Source: Chitinophagales bacterium (GTDB lineage: Bacteria > Bacteroidota > Bacteroidia > Chitinophagales > UBA8649). From it: 64,000 nucleotides of DNA. Below are positions 17,360 to 27,200 of the stretch, in pieces. Position 1 is the stretch's first letter, and each line of letters opens with the position of its first letter. Under the pieces are notes generated by a model, which saw only the letters and a program-made list of their open reading frames with translations, ran no database searches and was not told the DNA's origin. The position numbers were made by a program, and so were the translations under genes. Where the stretch lies: the NCBI GenBank assembly GCA_020635995.1, contig JACJYS010000005.1, positions 132,901 to 196,900 on the forward strand. The letters are read 5' to 3'.

Positions 17360-19168
17360 ATGACTATCCGTATATTTACCATCAAACCTAATCTTAATTT
17401 GAAAAAGATATTAATCCTGTTAGTTATTTGCTCTATTGCATTTTTGTTTGCTCAAACTGGCGAAATAGTGGAAAACGCAAGCATAGCAGAAACAGAAACT
17501 GTTAGTGAAATTATTCCTTTTAGTTATAATAGTGCTACAAATAAATTGATTTATCAAGCTGAAGGAGTTTACAAAGAATTTCCGGGTTGGTTTTCATTAC
17601 TGCCACCTCTTGTTGCTATTATTTTGGCATTGGCTTTTAAAGAAGTTCATATAGCATTAATAGCAGGAATTTTTATAGGCGTTTTTACTATTAACGGACT
17701 TCAAATAAAGGAAATAGTACCAACTTTGATGCACATAATAGATACCTATATTCCTCAGTCAATAGCGTGGGTAAGCGATGGAGAATTGCAAACAGGGCAT
17801 TTGTCTATTATACTGTTTTCTGTATTAATAGGCGGTATGGTTCATGTTATTTCAGAAAATGGCGGTATGCAAGGTATTGTAGAAAAAGTTTCTAAACTTT
17901 CAACATCTGCCAGAAGAACACAATTAGCTACGGTATTAATGGGATGTTTGATTTTTTTTGATGATTATGCCAATACTTTAGTGGTAGGAAATACCATGCG
18001 ACCTTTGACAGATAAATTTAAAATTTCAAGAGAAAAATTAGCCTACATAGTAGATAGTACCGCTGCACCTGTTGCCGCTATTGCTTTTATAACTACTTGG
18101 ATAGGTTTTCAGCTTACCGAAATAGAAAAAGGCATACACGGGCAAAATTTAATAGAAATAAACGAAAGTGCTTATGGATTATTTTTAGGTTCGTTGAAAT
18201 ATGCTTTTTATCCCATTTTTACTTTGTTTTTTATATTAATATTAATATACACTAAAAAGGATTTTGGTGCTATGCTAAAAGCAGAACAAAAAGCACTAAA
18301 CGAAGATTTTTCGGCTCAGAAAAAAGAAGAAAAAAAATATGTTTCGCATTGGCTAAATGCCGCTATTCCTATTTTAACCTTAATAGGGACAGTAATAGCA
18401 GGATTAATTATAACAGGAAGTAGCCCTGAAATTGTACAAAATTCAACTTCGTTTGTTGCTATGCTAAGAGATATATTGTCTAATGCCGATTCTTATGTAG
18501 CATTACTTTGGGCATCTTTTTTAGCCTGTATAGTGGCGGTGGTACTTACCATTGTTCAGCGTAGAACTAATGTGCAAGATAGCGTAGGTTTTATGATAGA
18601 AGGTTTTAAATCTATGGTGCCGGCTGTTGTTATTTTAATTTTAGCTTGGACATTAGCACTGGTTATAGAACATTTGCACACGGCTACTTATATTTCTTCC
18701 TTAATTCCTCAGCAGTTTAATATGCTGTGGTTGCCCACTATATTTTTTATTTTTTCGGCTCTTATATCTTTTGCCACAGGCTCAAGCTGGAACACTATGG
18801 CGGTAATGTACCCTATTTGTTTGCCTATCATTATAAAATTGGGCGTTGAATTAGACGGCACAGAACACATAGAGTTAATGATGCCTGTTATTTTAAATAC
18901 TATTTCGGTTATTTTGGCGGCTTCTGTTTTTGGCGACCATTGTTCCCCTATTTCAGATACTACTATTTTAAGTTCTCTGTCCTCTGGTTGCGACCATATA
19001 AGCCATGTAAACACACAATTACCTTATGCTTTAACGGTGGGTATAGTTAGTTTGCTTTGTGGAGGCGTTTTATTTGCATTGGGCGTGCCTTGGTATTTAC
19101 TTTATGCTATAGGTTTTGCTATTATTATAGGCGTTGTAGCATTTTGGGGGAGAAAAGTAGAGAGTTAA
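17360..19168 (+). CDS. NhaC-family Na+/H+ antiporter
   Basis: The protein has 602 residues. A first hydrophobic segment ends near FAQ (residue 34) and is followed by a periplasmic stretch of about 45 residues. About a dozen membrane segments follow, with the NhaC-type motifs FFDDYANTLVVGNTMRPL and DSTAAPVAAIAFI, and the second repeat FATGSSWNTMAVMYPICLPI and FGDHCSPISDTTILSS. The charged residues inside these helices are typical of this superfamily. The N-terminal extension with a signal-like start is longer than in classical NhaC (about 450-500). The substrate could be Na+/H+ or a malate/lactate-type exchange. A small palindromic repeat follows the gene. Confidence 0.85.
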   Translation: MTIRIFTIKPNLNLKKILILLVICSIAFLFAQTGEIVENASIAETETVSEIIPFSYNSATNKLIYQAEGVYKEFPGWFSLLPPLVAIILALAFKEVHIALIAGIFIGVFTINGLQIKEIVPTLMHIIDTYIPQSIAWVSDGELQTGHLSIILFSVLIGGMVHVISENGGMQGIVEKVSKLSTSARRTQLATVLMGCLIFFDDYANTLVVGNTMRPLTDKFKISREKLAYIVDSTAAPVAAIAFITTWIGFQLTEIEKGIHGQNLIEINESAYGLFLGSLKYAFYPIFTLFFILILIYTKKDFGAMLKAEQKALNEDFSAQKKEEKKYVSHWLNAAIPILTLIGTVIAGLIITGSSPEIVQNSTSFVAMLRDILSNADSYVALLWASFLACIVAVVLTIVQRRTNVQDSVGFMIEGFKSMVPAVVILILAWTLALVIEHLHTATYISSLIPQQFNMLWLPTIFFIFSALISFATGSSWNTMAVMYPICLPIIIKLGVELDGTEHIELMMPVILNTISVILAASVFGDHCSPISDTTILSSLSSGCDHISHVNTQLPYALTVGIVSLLCGGVLFALGVPWYLLYAIGFAIIIGVVAFWGRKVES

Positions 19169-19176
19169 TAATAGTT

Positions 19177-19261
19177 ATACCGTTATAAAATTCAAAATAG
19201 TCTAAACTATTTTGAATCAACAATTGGTGTTAAGGATGTTAATTTTCATAGCGATTAGTAT
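19177..19261 (+). mobile_element. Small palindromic repeat, copy 2 (about 85 bp)
   Basis: Begins ATACCGTT and ends GATTAGTAT. The core TTCAAAATAG-TCTAAA-CTATTTTGAA (19191-19216) pairs perfectly over 10 bp although its outer bases differ from the other copies on both sides of the stem. It lies 9 bp after the NhaC stop. Confidence 0.65.
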
Positions 19262-19358
19262 AAAAAAGCTCAAATATCTATATTTACTTAGCTTTACATT
19301 ACCAAATTGTTAAGTAAAACTGTAACTTAACCCACTTAACCACTTAACTCATTTAATA

Positions 19359-20507
19359 ATGAACAAATATTTTATACTATTTTTCATAGTATCTGCTACC
19401 TTTTTTTCTTGCAAAAAAGAAGCAAACAAAACTGTAGGCGAAGAAATTTTTGACAAAAACGCTCCCGATTCTTTAAAAATAAACCAGTTGCAATATTTAG
19501 GCAGCCACAACAGCTACAGAATGCAAATGGATGAAAAGGTTTATGACTTTTTAGTGGCAAATTCAGGTTCTTTACCCAGCGATTACAATCCTTTAGAACT
19601 TGATTATGAACATGTATCTTTAACTGAGCAAATGACAAAATATGGTGTAAGACAATTAGAATTAGACCTATTTTTAGACTATAATGGCGGAAAATTTTCT
19701 AATAGACGGCTTCCCGAAATTTTAGGCGAAGACGGCAACGCTAATGTAGAAGAACTAAACCAACCGGGAATAAAAATATTACACATTCCGGATGTTGATT
19801 TTAACACACATAATTATACACTCAAAAGTGCATTGCAAGAAATAAAAACTTGGTCGGAAAAATACCCCGAGCATATACCTGTTTTTATACTATTAGAGCT
19901 AAGCGAAACCAGCATAGCCGGTTCGTTGCCAGGTTTAGGTTTTACAGAAGTAGAACCTTGGAATAATGCTCAAGCACTCCAAACACTTGAAAATGAAATT
20001 TTAGATGTTTTTTCTACTACCAATATTATAACACCCGATGATGTGAGAGGCAACTATGCAACTTTAAACGAAGCTGTATTGGCAGGAAACTGGCCAACTA
20101 TTGGAGAAAGTAGAGGGAAAGTAATGTTTTTATTTGATAAAACTAATATTAGAAACACATACATACAAGGTCATCCCAATTTAGAAGATAGAGTTATTTT
20201 TACCAATAGCTACGAAAATGAATCAGATGCGGCATTTATAAAAATTAATAACCCTTTAACTAACTTAAACAGAATAAAAGATTTATCGGACAAAGGATAT
20301 TTAATAAGAACACGGGCTGACGAAGGAACTTGGCAAGCACGCAATAACGATTATTCAAACTGGAATACAGCTTTAGAAAGCGGAGCTCACTTAATTTCTA
20401 CCGATTATTATAAAGCTGACGACCGTGCCGGAGATGGCACGTGGAGTGGCTACTACGTAGGTTTTAATAATGGACTATATCAAATAAATCCTCAAACTAC
20501 AGATTAG
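19359..20507 (+). CDS. Lipoprotein of the Ca2+-dependent phosphoinositide phospholipase C family
   Basis: The 382-residue protein starts with a lipoprotein signal whose lipobox ends at Cys18 (TFFSC). The catalytic-barrel opening QLQYLGSHNSYRMQ carries the first catalytic His, and GVRQLELDLFLDYNGGKF supplies the acidic metal ligands. HIPDVDF and PVFILLELSE follow. The layout matches the bacterial/fungal 'Ca2+-dependent PI-PLC' family (PF16670-type) rather than Bacillus PI-PLC. Members cleave glycerophosphodiester bonds of phosphoinositide-like lipids; the substrate in bacteria is uncertain. It is convergent with the next minus-strand gene, and the two stop codons overlap by 4 bp. Confidence 0.85.
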   Translation: MNKYFILFFIVSATFFSCKKEANKTVGEEIFDKNAPDSLKINQLQYLGSHNSYRMQMDEKVYDFLVANSGSLPSDYNPLELDYEHVSLTEQMTKYGVRQLELDLFLDYNGGKFSNRRLPEILGEDGNANVEELNQPGIKILHIPDVDFNTHNYTLKSALQEIKTWSEKYPEHIPVFILLELSETSIAGSLPGLGFTEVEPWNNAQALQTLENEILDVFSTTNIITPDDVRGNYATLNEAVLAGNWPTIGESRGKVMFLFDKTNIRNTYIQGHPNLEDRVIFTNSYENESDAAFIKINNPLTNLNRIKDLSDKGYLIRTRADEGTWQARNNDYSNWNTALESGAHLISTDYYKADDRAGDGTWSGYYVGFNNGLYQINPQTTD

Positions 20508-21760
20508 CGAACTCCCATTTTTTTGTTTAGCAAACTTTCTATATTTCCATCCATTTTTAAGGTTTCAGTACCTCCCCAAAAATATTTATTGGAAAAATCT
20601 TCAATTTTAGAAGGAATGGTATTGTAGTCAGAGTTTTTTCGGTAAAACTGAGCTCTATCATAGTTTCTAAGCACCTTGAAATTGTTGATTAAATTGCCAT
20701 TTAAAGAAACTTTATCTCTTCTTGATATATTTCCTGCACCATTAAATCCGCCCTCATTTATTACCCAAAAATCTCCATATTTTACATATTTAGCAGAAAA
20801 TGAAAGTGCTTTAACACTAACGGTATAACCACCCAACTTCATCAATAATCTAAATCTAAGAGGTATTAATTTTTGAAAATCTATACCCTCCGGGCTTAAA
20901 TGTACATCTATTTCTACAATAGCCAAACTTGCTGTATCTATATATACCGTACCTTTAAATAAAGTTTTTTTAATGCCTTCTGCTTGGTCAAAAGTAATAA
21001 TGTGCATTACCACACCATTTTTAATAGCCATACCGGCATAATTAAACACATAATTTTTATCATTGTTTTTGCCCAGCACACTATTTTTATCACTTCTTAA
21101 ATCTTCTAAATCAGGATTAAAGCCCAAAACAATTTGAGAAGATTGCTCAATATCTAAACTATCGTCTTCTATGTTTTTAGATACTATTTTACCTAAATCT
21201 CTATACGGTGTTAAATCTATAAATCCTCTTGCTTTTTTTATGGTAGCATTTCGTGGCAAGGCTTTCCTATTAAAGGTATTTAGTATATCATAATGCCCTT
21301 CTTCTACAATACTCAGTTCATTATTTGTGGTCAGTGTTTGTCTATAAAAAACCTCCTGTCCTATTGGAACACTGTAGTGGTTTTCAGGTATTTTATCGGC
21401 AGCTTCATTTATTAATTTATAAGCATTAATAGGCGTTACTACTACTTCGTTTAGCTGCTCTTCTTTCACTTTTAAATAAATAACATCGCTACGCATTAAC
21501 TCAACTAAACTTATCGTTTTTTCTTCATAACCTATTATTTTAAAAGTAAATTTATTGTCTTGATTATAATTAGGTATTTCCAACAAAAATTTCCCGTCTT
21601 TATCTGTGGTAGTTCCGTTAAAAGTTCCATTTAGAATAACACTGGCAAAAGGAACCGGCTGTTTATTTTCTTCGTTTAATACCGTACCGCCTATTAAAGC
21701 TTGTGCAAAGGCTGTACTTATACTTGAAAGCAAACAAAAGATTAGGAGAACGTTTTTCAT
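20504..21760 (-). CDS. Carboxypeptidase-like regulatory domain protein (envelope)
   Basis: The 418-residue protein has a signal peptide (1-19, STAFAQ). A CarboxypepD_reg-like beta-sandwich at about 20-105 carries VPFASVILNGTFNGTTTDKDGKFLLEIP, with a conserved IGYEEKTISL strand. The remaining 310 residues are beta-rich and resemble the beta-strand region in Bacteroidota proteins with this domain. No TonB barrel is present. A role at the outer membrane is inferred. The family is common in Bacteroidota and its function is unknown. Confidence 0.75.
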   Translation of the reverse strand: MKNVLLIFCLLSSISTAFAQALIGGTVLNEENKQPVPFASVILNGTFNGTTTDKDGKFLLEIPNYNQDNKFTFKIIGYEEKTISLVELMRSDVIYLKVKEEQLNEVVVTPINAYKLINEAADKIPENHYSVPIGQEVFYRQTLTTNNELSIVEEGHYDILNTFNRKALPRNATIKKARGFIDLTPYRDLGKIVSKNIEDDSLDIEQSSQIVLGFNPDLEDLRSDKNSVLGKNNDKNYVFNYAGMAIKNGVVMHIITFDQAEGIKKTLFKGTVYIDTASLAIVEIDVHLSPEGIDFQKLIPLRFRLLMKLGGYTVSVKALSFSAKYVKYGDFWVINEGGFNGAGNISRRDKVSLNGNLINNFKVLRNYDRAQFYRKNSDYNTIPSKIEDFSNKYFWGGTETLKMDGNIESLLNKKMGVR

Positions 21761-21829
21761 TTATTTAATTTTGTACAAAAATAGTATTATTAGTTTAATA
21801 CTTTAATTTCATTACTTGAAATAGCATTT

Positions 21830-22747
21830 ATGTCAAACAAATACCTTATAACAATAATGGGGCCAACAGCTTCGGGAAAAACTTCTTTATCATTAGAATT
21901 GGCAAAAAGCTATAAAACAGAAATTATCTCTGCCGATTCTCGCCAGTTTTACAAAGGAATGGATATAGGCACAGCCAAACCCACAGCTAAAGAAATGGAC
22001 GGAGTGAAACACCATTTTATAGATATTTTAGAGCCAAATACAATGTACAGTGCCGGACAGTTTGAAAAAGATGCTTTAAAAGTATTGGACGAAATATACA
22101 AAACTAATGATGTGGCTATAATGGTTGGTGGTTCGGGTTTATACATTAATGCCGTTTTGTTTGGCATTGATCCTTTTCCAGAAATACCCGTGGATATTAG
22201 GAAAAAAGTACTACATGATTATAAAGAAAAAGGCATAGAACATTTAAGAAATGAATTAAGAAAACTTGATCCTAAATACTACGTAGATGTAGATTTAGAT
22301 AACCCAAGAAGATTAATGAGAGCTTTGGAAGTTTGCTACGCCACAGGGCAGCCTTATTCCGATTTTACAAATACCGAAGCTAAAGAACGAAATTTTAAAT
22401 CTATAAAAATAGCTTACCACTGGGATAGAGAAACGCTTTACGCTAGAATAAATGAACGGGTAGATGAAATGATAGAAAACGGCTTAATAGCCGAATGTCA
22501 AAAATTATTGCCTTATAGAAATGAATATGCGTTAGACACTATTGGCTACAGAGAAGTTTTTGATTTTTTAGATGGTAAAACAGATAAAGAAAACATGATT
22601 AAGCTCATTAAGCAAAACTCAAGACGCTATGCCAAAAGGCAAATAACGTGGTTTAAAAAAGACAAGGAAATACAATGGTTTTCTCCTGCTGCTAATATTG
22701 AAGATTTTATTTTGTTTATAGAACGCCTTAGAGACGAAGAAGATTAA
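21830..22747 (+). CDS. miaA: tRNA dimethylallyltransferase
   Basis: The 305-residue protein begins with the P-loop GPTASGKTSLS (about residues 11-21). SADSRQFYKGMDIGTAKPT and HHFIDILEPN follow, then VGGSGLYINAV, and in the second half RRLMRALEV and DTIGYREVFDFLDG, all standard MiaA motifs. MiaA prenylates N6 of A37 in tRNAs reading UNN codons. The window also encodes MtaB, which acts on A37 of other tRNAs. The stop codon overlaps the next gene's start by one base (TAATG). Confidence 0.95.
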   Translation: MSNKYLITIMGPTASGKTSLSLELAKSYKTEIISADSRQFYKGMDIGTAKPTAKEMDGVKHHFIDILEPNTMYSAGQFEKDALKVLDEIYKTNDVAIMVGGSGLYINAVLFGIDPFPEIPVDIRKKVLHDYKEKGIEHLRNELRKLDPKYYVDVDLDNPRRLMRALEVCYATGQPYSDFTNTEAKERNFKSIKIAYHWDRETLYARINERVDEMIENGLIAECQKLLPYRNEYALDTIGYREVFDFLDGKTDKENMIKLIKQNSRRYAKRQITWFKKDKEIQWFSPAANIEDFILFIERLRDEED

Positions 22748-23415
22748 TGGATTTTTTCAATAAATACGAATGGCTTCTATTTGATTTTGACAATACTTTA
22801 GCCGATTTTACCAACAGTTCAAACAAAGCTTTTAAAGATGTTTTTTCTGATGTTTACACCCAAAATATACACCATTCTTTTCATGAAATTAATAGCAAAT
22901 ATTGGCATTATTTTGAAAAAGGAAAAATAACGGGAGAAGAACTGCACTACGGCAGATTTAAAGAGTTTTTAGAAACTAATAATTTGAACAATTTTTCTGA
23001 AACAATAGCGGATAATTATCTTGATGAGCTATTAAACCACTCAATTTGGATAGAAGGAGCAAAAGAAATGATACAAAAGCTGTCTGCTACGCACAATATT
23101 GCTATAGTAACCAATGGTTTACAAAAAATTCAACACAAAAGAATTAAAAAATTAGGCATAGATAAATACAACTTTCCCGTTTTTATTTCGGAAGAATTAA
23201 ACAGCTCAAAACCTAATAATTTATTCTTTGAAAAAGTACATCATGCCATTAATTCTCCTGTTAAAAATAGTGTTTTAGTAATAGGCGACAATCCAAAATC
23301 GGACATAAAAGGCGGTAAGCAATTTGGCTACCACACATGCTATTTTCAGTACCATAAAAACAAAAGATGCACTGTGGCAAATTACACTATTAAATCATGG
23401 AAAAACAATGCCTAA
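22747..23415 (+). CDS. YjjG-family HAD nucleotidase
   Basis: The 222-residue HAD-superfamily protein has motif I DFDNTLADF at about residues 13-21, motif II IVTNG near residue 117, and motif IV VIGDNPKSDIKGG near residue 178. The cap domain between I and II is helical. YjjG-type enzymes dephosphorylate (non-canonical) pyrimidine and other nucleoside monophosphates. It is coupled to miaA upstream by a one-base overlap and overlaps the phosphoesterase gene downstream by 8 bp. Other HAD phosphatases fit equally for substrate. Confidence 0.85.
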   Translation: MDFFNKYEWLLFDFDNTLADFTNSSNKAFKDVFSDVYTQNIHHSFHEINSKYWHYFEKGKITGEELHYGRFKEFLETNNLNNFSETIADNYLDELLNHSIWIEGAKEMIQKLSATHNIAIVTNGLQKIQHKRIKKLGIDKYNFPVFISEELNSSKPNNLFFEKVHHAINSPVKNSVLVIGDNPKSDIKGGKQFGYHTCYFQYHKNKRCTVANYTIKSWKNNA

Positions 23416-23908
23416 AATTGGTTTAATATCAGATACACACTCTTATCTTGACAAGGCTGTTTTTGAGTATTTTAAAGATGTAGATGAAATTTGGCATTTA
23501 GGCGATGTGGGAGATATTGCTGTTATAAATCAGCTTGAAAAATTTAAACCGCTTAGAGGTGTTTACGGAAATATTGACAGCCAAGAAATAAGAAGTGTTT
23601 TTCCATTAGATAATAGGTTTGAATTTGAGGGTTTTGATATTTGGCTTACACATATTGGCGGTTATCCCGGCAGGTATAGTGCCAGAGTGAGAACTATTTT
23701 AGAAAAAAATGCTCCTGAAATTTTTATATGTGGACATTCTCATATTTTAAAAGTAATGAGAGATAAAAAATATAACAATATGCTTTGTATGAACCCCGGT
23801 GCTGCCGGAAAACATGGTTTTCATAAAATTAGAACTTTGCTTAGATTTGATATTAAAAATAAAACTTTAGATAACTTAGAAGTGGTAGAATTAGGCAAAA
23901 GAGTATAA
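23408..23908 (+). CDS. YfcE/MJ0936-type metallophosphoesterase
   Basis: I start at the ATG at 23408 (166 residues, MPKIGLISDTHSYLD), which puts the metal motif near the N terminus; a longer frame from 23324 would lie entirely inside the HAD gene. Metal-binding motifs are SDTHS, HLGDVGD, YGNID and ICGHSH, followed by MNPGAAGKHGF. This is the YfcE/MJ0936 phosphodiesterase class. It is the third gene of the miaA-yjjG-phosphoesterase operon. Confidence 0.9.
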   Translation: MPKIGLISDTHSYLDKAVFEYFKDVDEIWHLGDVGDIAVINQLEKFKPLRGVYGNIDSQEIRSVFPLDNRFEFEGFDIWLTHIGGYPGRYSARVRTILEKNAPEIFICGHSHILKVMRDKKYNNMLCMNPGAAGKHGFHKIRTLLRFDIKNKTLDNLEVVELGKRV

Positions 23909-23966
23909 TTGGAATATTTTTTGTGGCTTAAAAAAAGAAATTATTTAATCATTAAAAACAATAAAT

Positions 23967-24176
23967 ATGTCAGTTTTAAAAGTATTAGAGCTTATGTCAA
24001 GCTCAGAAAAAAGCTGGGAAGAAGCAACTACAAAAGCAGTTTCTAAAGCCAGTGAAACCATTAAAGGAATACAATCTGCTTGGGTTAAAGACCAAAGCGT
24101 TGTAGTAAAAGACGGAAATGTAAAAGAGTTTAGAGTAACTTTAAAAGTAACTTTTAAAGTTTCAAGCGAAGCTTAA
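23967..24176 (+). CDS. Dodecin (flavin-binding dodecamer)
   Basis: The 69-residue protein fits dodecin over its length: VLKVLELMSSSEKSWEEATTKAVSKASETIKGI, then SAWVKDQSVVVKDGNVKEFRVTLKVTFKV. The Trp of SAWVKDQ is the expected flavin-stacking residue. Dodecins form hollow dodecamers that sequester FMN, riboflavin or lumichrome. The gene is monocistronic and convergent with pyruvate carboxylase, with a shared terminator between them. The same window encodes lumazine synthase, but the genes are not linked. Confidence 0.9.
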   Translation: MSVLKVLELMSSSEKSWEEATTKAVSKASETIKGIQSAWVKDQSVVVKDGNVKEFRVTLKVTFKVSSEA

Positions 24177-24194
24177 TACTTTTTACAGCTTTTT

Positions 24195-24230
24195 TTAAAA
24201 AACCTCAACTTTAGGGTCTGAGGTTTTTTT
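24195..24230. terminator. Bidirectional terminator between dodecin and pyc
   Basis: AAAAAACCTCA and TGAGGTTTTTT pair around a short loop, with T runs in both directions, between two convergent genes. Confidence 0.85.
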
Positions 24231-24235
24231 ATTTT

Positions 24236-27200
24236 TTATCCAAGCACTATTACTAAATCATCTTGTTGTACCATTTGATTTTCTGCTAAAACAACTTCTA
24301 AAACTTTACCCTCATGTGGAGCTACTATGGTACTTTCCATTTTCATAGCTTCAATTAAAAATAAAGGTTGATTTTTAGCAACTTTTTCGCCTGCTTTTAC
24401 TAAAACTTGCGTAAGTTTTCCCTGCAAAGGAGCACCTATCTCATTATCCCCATTAGCTTTTTTATTACTTATTACTTCTATGTTTAAGCTTTTATCTTGC
24501 ACTTGAATATGCCTATTTTGACCATTCAACTTAAAATAAACACTTCTGTTTCCATCGGCATCCGGTGCTGTTACGTTTAAGTATTTTACTATAATATTTT
24601 TCCCCTCAGATATTTCTATCATTATCTCTTCATTCTGTTTCATGCCATAAAAAAACGTAGGCGTTGGTATTACGCCAACTTCGCCATACGCTACATTAAA
24701 CTTATGAAAATCGGTATAAACTTTTGGGTATAATTTATAACTTAAAAAATCTAACTCAGTTTTATCTTTTCCAAATTCTTTTTTAAATGCTTTTAATTCT
24801 TTTTCAAAATCTACAGGTTCTAAATGCTCATTTGGTCTTTCTGTATAGGGTTTTCTATCTTTTAAAATTATTTTTTGCAAAGCAGAAGGAAAACCGCCAT
24901 AAGGCTGCCCTAAATCGCCTTTAAAGAAATTTATAACCGAATCGGGAAAGGAAATATCTGCCCCTTTTGTCAAAATATCTTCTTTTGTATATCCATTACT
25001 GGTCATAAACATAGCCATATCGCCCACTACTTTGCTTGAAGGTGTTACTTTTATTAATCCCCCAAACATATCATTAGCATCTTTATAATTTTGCTTTATG
25101 GTTTCAAATTTATCTTCTATACCAAGCCCTCTTGCTTGCGGACGCAAATTACTATATTGTCCACCTGGTATTTCATTTTCATATACCTGTGCCGTACCTG
25201 CTTTCAGTTCAGACTCAAAAGGGTAATAATATTCTCTTACATCTTCCCAGTAATTTGAAAACTCATTCAATTTTGGAATATTAATATCTGTACCTCTTTC
25301 ATGCTGTTTTAGCATGTTGGCAATAGAGTTAAAATTAGGCTGCGAAGTTAAACCACTCATACTACTTAAAGCCACATCTACCACATCTACACCTGCTTCT
25401 ACAGCTTTTAAATAAGTAGCAGACTGCACTGAAGAAGTATCGTGTGTATGCAAATGAATAGGAATAGAAATATTTTGCTTTAAAGAAGTAATTAATTTTT
25501 CGGCAGCATAAGGCGTTAGCAAGCCAGCCATATCTTTTATGGCTAAAATATGAGCTCCCATATCTTCCAATTCTTTAGCTAAATCAACATAATAATTTAA
25601 GTTGAATTTTTGCTTATTTGCATCTAATATATCTCCTGTATAACAGATACAAGCTTCTGCCAAACTGTTGGTTTCTTCTCTAACTGTTTTTATACTTAAA
25701 GCCATAGATTTTGTCCAGTTCAGCGAATCAAAAATTCTAAAAATATCCATACCATTTTCAGCAGCTTTTACTATAAAATTTGCTACCAAATTATCGGGAT
25801 AAGCAGTGTATCCCACAGCATTGCTACTTCTTAAAAGCATTTGAGTGAGTATATTTGGCATAGCTTCTCTAAGCAGTTTAAGCCTCATCCACGGGTCTTC
25901 TTTTAAAAAACGCATACACACATCAAAAGTGGCTCCGCCCCATATTTCCATTGAAAAAACTTCAGGGTGATTTTTAGCAAAACTTTCTGCCACAGCCAGC
26001 ATATCTTTAGTACGCACTCTGGTAGCCAAAAGCGATTGGTGGGCATCTCTAAAAGTGGTATCGGTATATAAAACTTGGTTTTGAGTTTTTATCCAATCAA
26101 CAAATTTATCTCTCCCCAGTTCTTGCAGTAAGTTTTTTGTTCCTTTAGGGTAATCTTCAAATTTATGGAAAGACGGAACTCTTGGTATTCTAAATTCTTT
26201 ATTTTCATCTACAAATTTCACATCATTATTGCCATTTACTATTACATCTGCTATATATTTTAATGTTTTAGTGGCTCTATCTCTTTTTTCTGTATAATTA
26301 AATAATTCGGGATGATTTTGAATGAAATTTACGGTTTGCTCTCCATTAACAAACACAGGGTGTTGCACTACATTCATCAAAAAAGGAATATTGGTTTTTA
26401 CGCCTCGTATTCTGTATTCTATTAATGCTCTTGATAATCTTTCTGATGCACCTTTTAGTGTTCTTCCCCATGCCGAAACTTTAACCAGCATACTATCAAA
26501 AAATGGAGAAATAGTAACACCTGCATAAGAACTTCCCTCATCTAATCTTATTCCCATTCCCGAGGCACTTCTGTAAGCTATTATGGTTCCATAATCGGGC
26601 TGAAAATTATTTTCGGGATCTTCTGTGGTAATTCTACACTGTATAGCAAAGCCCTGGAATGGAACATCTTCTTGATTTTTAATATAAATACTTGGGTGCG
26701 TTAATGGCAAACCGCAGGCTATTAAAATTTGAGTTCGTACTATATCTATGCCTGTTACTTCTTCTGTAATGGTATGCTCAACTTGTATTCGGGGATTTAC
26801 TTCTATAAAGTATATATTTTCCTTTTCGTCAAGCAAAAATTCAACAGTACCGGCATTATAATAATTTACATAATTGCCTATATTTAAGGCATATTTGTAT
26901 AGTTTTTCTTTAGTTTCTTGTTTTATAGACGGTGCAGGAGCTACTTCCACCACTTTTTGAAATCTACGCTGTACAGAGCAATCTCTTTCATAAAGATGTA
27001 CCAAATGTCCTTCTTCATCTCCTAATAGTTGAACTTCAATATGCTTAGGATTTGAAATATATTTTTCTAAGAAAATAGTATCTATACCAAAAGCTTTTTT
27101 TGCTTCACTTTTAGCTTCCGTAAAGGCTTTTTTAAGTTCTTCATCATTATTAACTACACGCATACCTCTACCGCCACCGCCTGCGGCTGCTTTTACCATT

